30,070 nt of DNA from a virus. The stretch covers positions 1-30,070 of the IMG/VR virus record IMGVR_UViG_3300025073_000133; one strand, 5' to 3'. A program made the position numbers and the translations under genes. Below, piece after piece: positions 29,373 through 30,070 of the stretch. Below the pieces are notes generated by a model. That model had not been told where the DNA came from. It did not search any database and was given only the letters and a program-made list of their open reading frames with translations. The number at the start of each line of letters is the position of its first letter. Position 1 is the stretch's first letter.

Positions 29373-29548
29373 CCGCGGTCCTCCACTGCTGGGCCGGGAA
29401 GCTGGACGGCCTCGAGGTCGGGACCGAGGCGTGGGCGGAGGCATATCACCGGGGCTTCGAGGGCGAGGGCACCTGCATGCTGGAGCACGGGCACGGCGGC
29501 CCGCATGAGTTCTGGCCCGATGGCGATATCGGGGTGGAGTTCCTGTGA
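29369..29548 (+). CDS. Small Cys/His-containing protein
   Basis: A 59-residue protein from ATG overlapping the upstream stop. The C-terminal part carries CMLEHGHGGPHEFWPDGD, matching the 'C-x-x-x-x-G-H-x-G-x-H-x-[FW]' pattern of small proteins found in phages and actinobacteria; Cys and His may bind zinc. There is one more Cys near the N-terminus (LHCWAGK). Role unknown; it is coupled to both neighbours. Confidence 0.6.
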   Translation: MTAVLHCWAGKLDGLEVGTEAWAEAYHRGFEGEGTCMLEHGHGGPHEFWPDGDIGVEFL

Positions 29549-29763
29549 GCTTCCGGCCCCACGAGGTGGACGACATGCTGGCGGCGCTCTGGGGCCCGTT
29601 CCGCCGGGCCCTCACGCTCTGGGAGAGCGACTTCGTGGCGTCCGTCCAAGCGCAGTGGAGCCGCAGCCGCTCACTCTCGTCACGCCAGGAGCGGAAGCTC
29701 GCGGAGGTCTGGGAGGGGTTCGCGAGCGGCCGCCGGCGCGCGGGGGATGAGCCGGAGGAGTAG
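29545..29763 (+). CDS. Small helical phage protein, replication region
   Basis: A 72-residue protein from GTG, overlapping the upstream stop (GTGA). It has two helices with the pattern ALTLWESDFVASVQAQW and RSLSSRQERKLAEVWEGF, the 'W-E-x-x-F-[VI]-x-S-[IV]-x-x-Q...[LS]-S-x-[KR]-Q-x-x-x-L' motif found in small phage and primase-associated proteins. This motif often sits beside replication genes. It may bind the primase or helicase. Function is not established. Confidence 0.6.
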   Translation: MSFRPHEVDDMLAALWGPFRRALTLWESDFVASVQAQWSRSRSLSSRQERKLAEVWEGFASGRRRAGDEPEE

Positions 29764-29767
29764 AGGT

Positions 29768-30070
29768 TTGGGGTCGCCGGACGCCGAGATTATCGACCTC
29801 GATACTTATCTCGCGGAGCACGCCGCGGTCCGGAACGCGGGGGGCGGGCGCGGGTACGACGAGGGGGTCCGGATCGTGGACTGCCCCTTCTGCGGCGAGC
29901 GCCGTGGGCGTGGGTGGCTCCAGGTCGAGGGGTTTGCGGCCGGGTGCTGGAACGCGGGCTGTGAGGCGGAGCCGCGCCTCGCGGGTGGCGCCGTCGAGTG
30001 GGTGCGGCGCCTCGAGGGCCTTCGGTCACGAGGCGAGGCGTGGGTCTTCCTGTTGCGCCACTACCCGCGC
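29768..30070 (+). CDS. DNA primase, zinc-binding N-terminal part (3' end outside window)
   Basis: The visible 101 residues are the start of a primase. The TTG at 29768 has GGAGGAG seven bases upstream; an in-frame ATG at 29747 is an alternative but would overlap the previous gene by 17 bases with no ribosome site. The zinc ribbon of the CHC2/phage primase type is clear: CPFCGE (Cys39, Cys42) and CWNAGC (Cys60, Cys65), with a WLQVEG strand between them. This domain recognises the template and guides primer synthesis. The catalytic TOPRIM-type domain, if present, lies beyond the window. Being next to the helicase and loader supports the call. Confidence 0.75.
   Translation, partial: MGSPDAEIIDLDTYLAEHAAVRNAGGGRGYDEGVRIVDCPFCGERRGRGWLQVEGFAAGCWNAGCEAEPRLAGGAVEWVRRLEGLRSRGEAWVFLLRHYPR

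Noticed and set aside
1-30070. CRISPR array, tRNA, integrase or transposase
   Set aside because: Looked for regular spaced repeats, cloverleaf-type sequences and recombinase motifs; none was seen.

Overview
This 30 kb window is a stretch of a tailed double-stranded DNA phage (or prophage) genome with long, non-contractile (siphovirus-type) tail genes. It is GC-rich (about 70% by eye) and very tightly packed. Genes are joined by ATGA, GTGA, TGATG or TAATG overlaps, GTG and TTG starts are common, and every gene except one small one lies on the + strand. Both ends are cut: the window opens inside the major capsid gene and closes inside a primase gene. High GC and strong GC bias at third codon positions suggest a high-GC bacterial host, but nothing identifies the host. 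No integrase, repressor, tRNA, CRISPR array or insertion sequence was seen, so lifestyle is undecided.

Layout. (1) 3-3908, head: C-terminal part of an HK97-type major capsid protein, a probable head accessory protein, a small protein, a Rossmann-like protein of a widespread uncharacterised phage family, and small Cys-rich proteins. (2) 3913-4942, a membrane cassette: predicted lipoprotein, small beta-rich protein, coiled-coil protein with a C-terminal membrane segment. (3) 4942-7716, head-tail joining: connector, head closure, DUF1353, gp10-like tail completion and tail terminator-like genes. (4) 7713-13776, tail shaft: two related tail-tube-like proteins flanking an unrelated one, two tail assembly chaperone candidates and a 1380-residue tape measure protein. 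(5) 13779-19230, tail tip and adhesion: distal tail-like protein, putative fibre proteins, a LamG-like lectin and an 800-residue hub protein. (6) 19227-21915: two proteins with acyltransferase-like features, a lone reverse-strand small exported protein and an M15-type endolysin. (7) 21994-24388: HTH-like protein, calcineurin-like phosphoesterase and a cytosine-C5 methyltransferase with a striking frame switch. (8) 24385-30070, replication: SF2 helicase, a lambda O-like initiator carrying an AT-rich, repeat-containing segment (putative origin), a DnaC-like loader, a DnaB-like helicase, small proteins and the zinc-binding start of a primase.

How it fits together: regions 1-5 follow the standard head-to-tail assembly order. 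Region 8 is an initiator-loader-helicase-primase set that could load a replisome at the origin nested in the initiator gene, as in lambda. The most interesting signals are that nested origin-like element, the methyltransferase frame switch, the duplicated tail-tube genes, two possible micro-ORFs coupled to head-tail genes, the contrast between Cys-rich virion proteins and a Cys-free tape measure, and the single reverse-strand gene.
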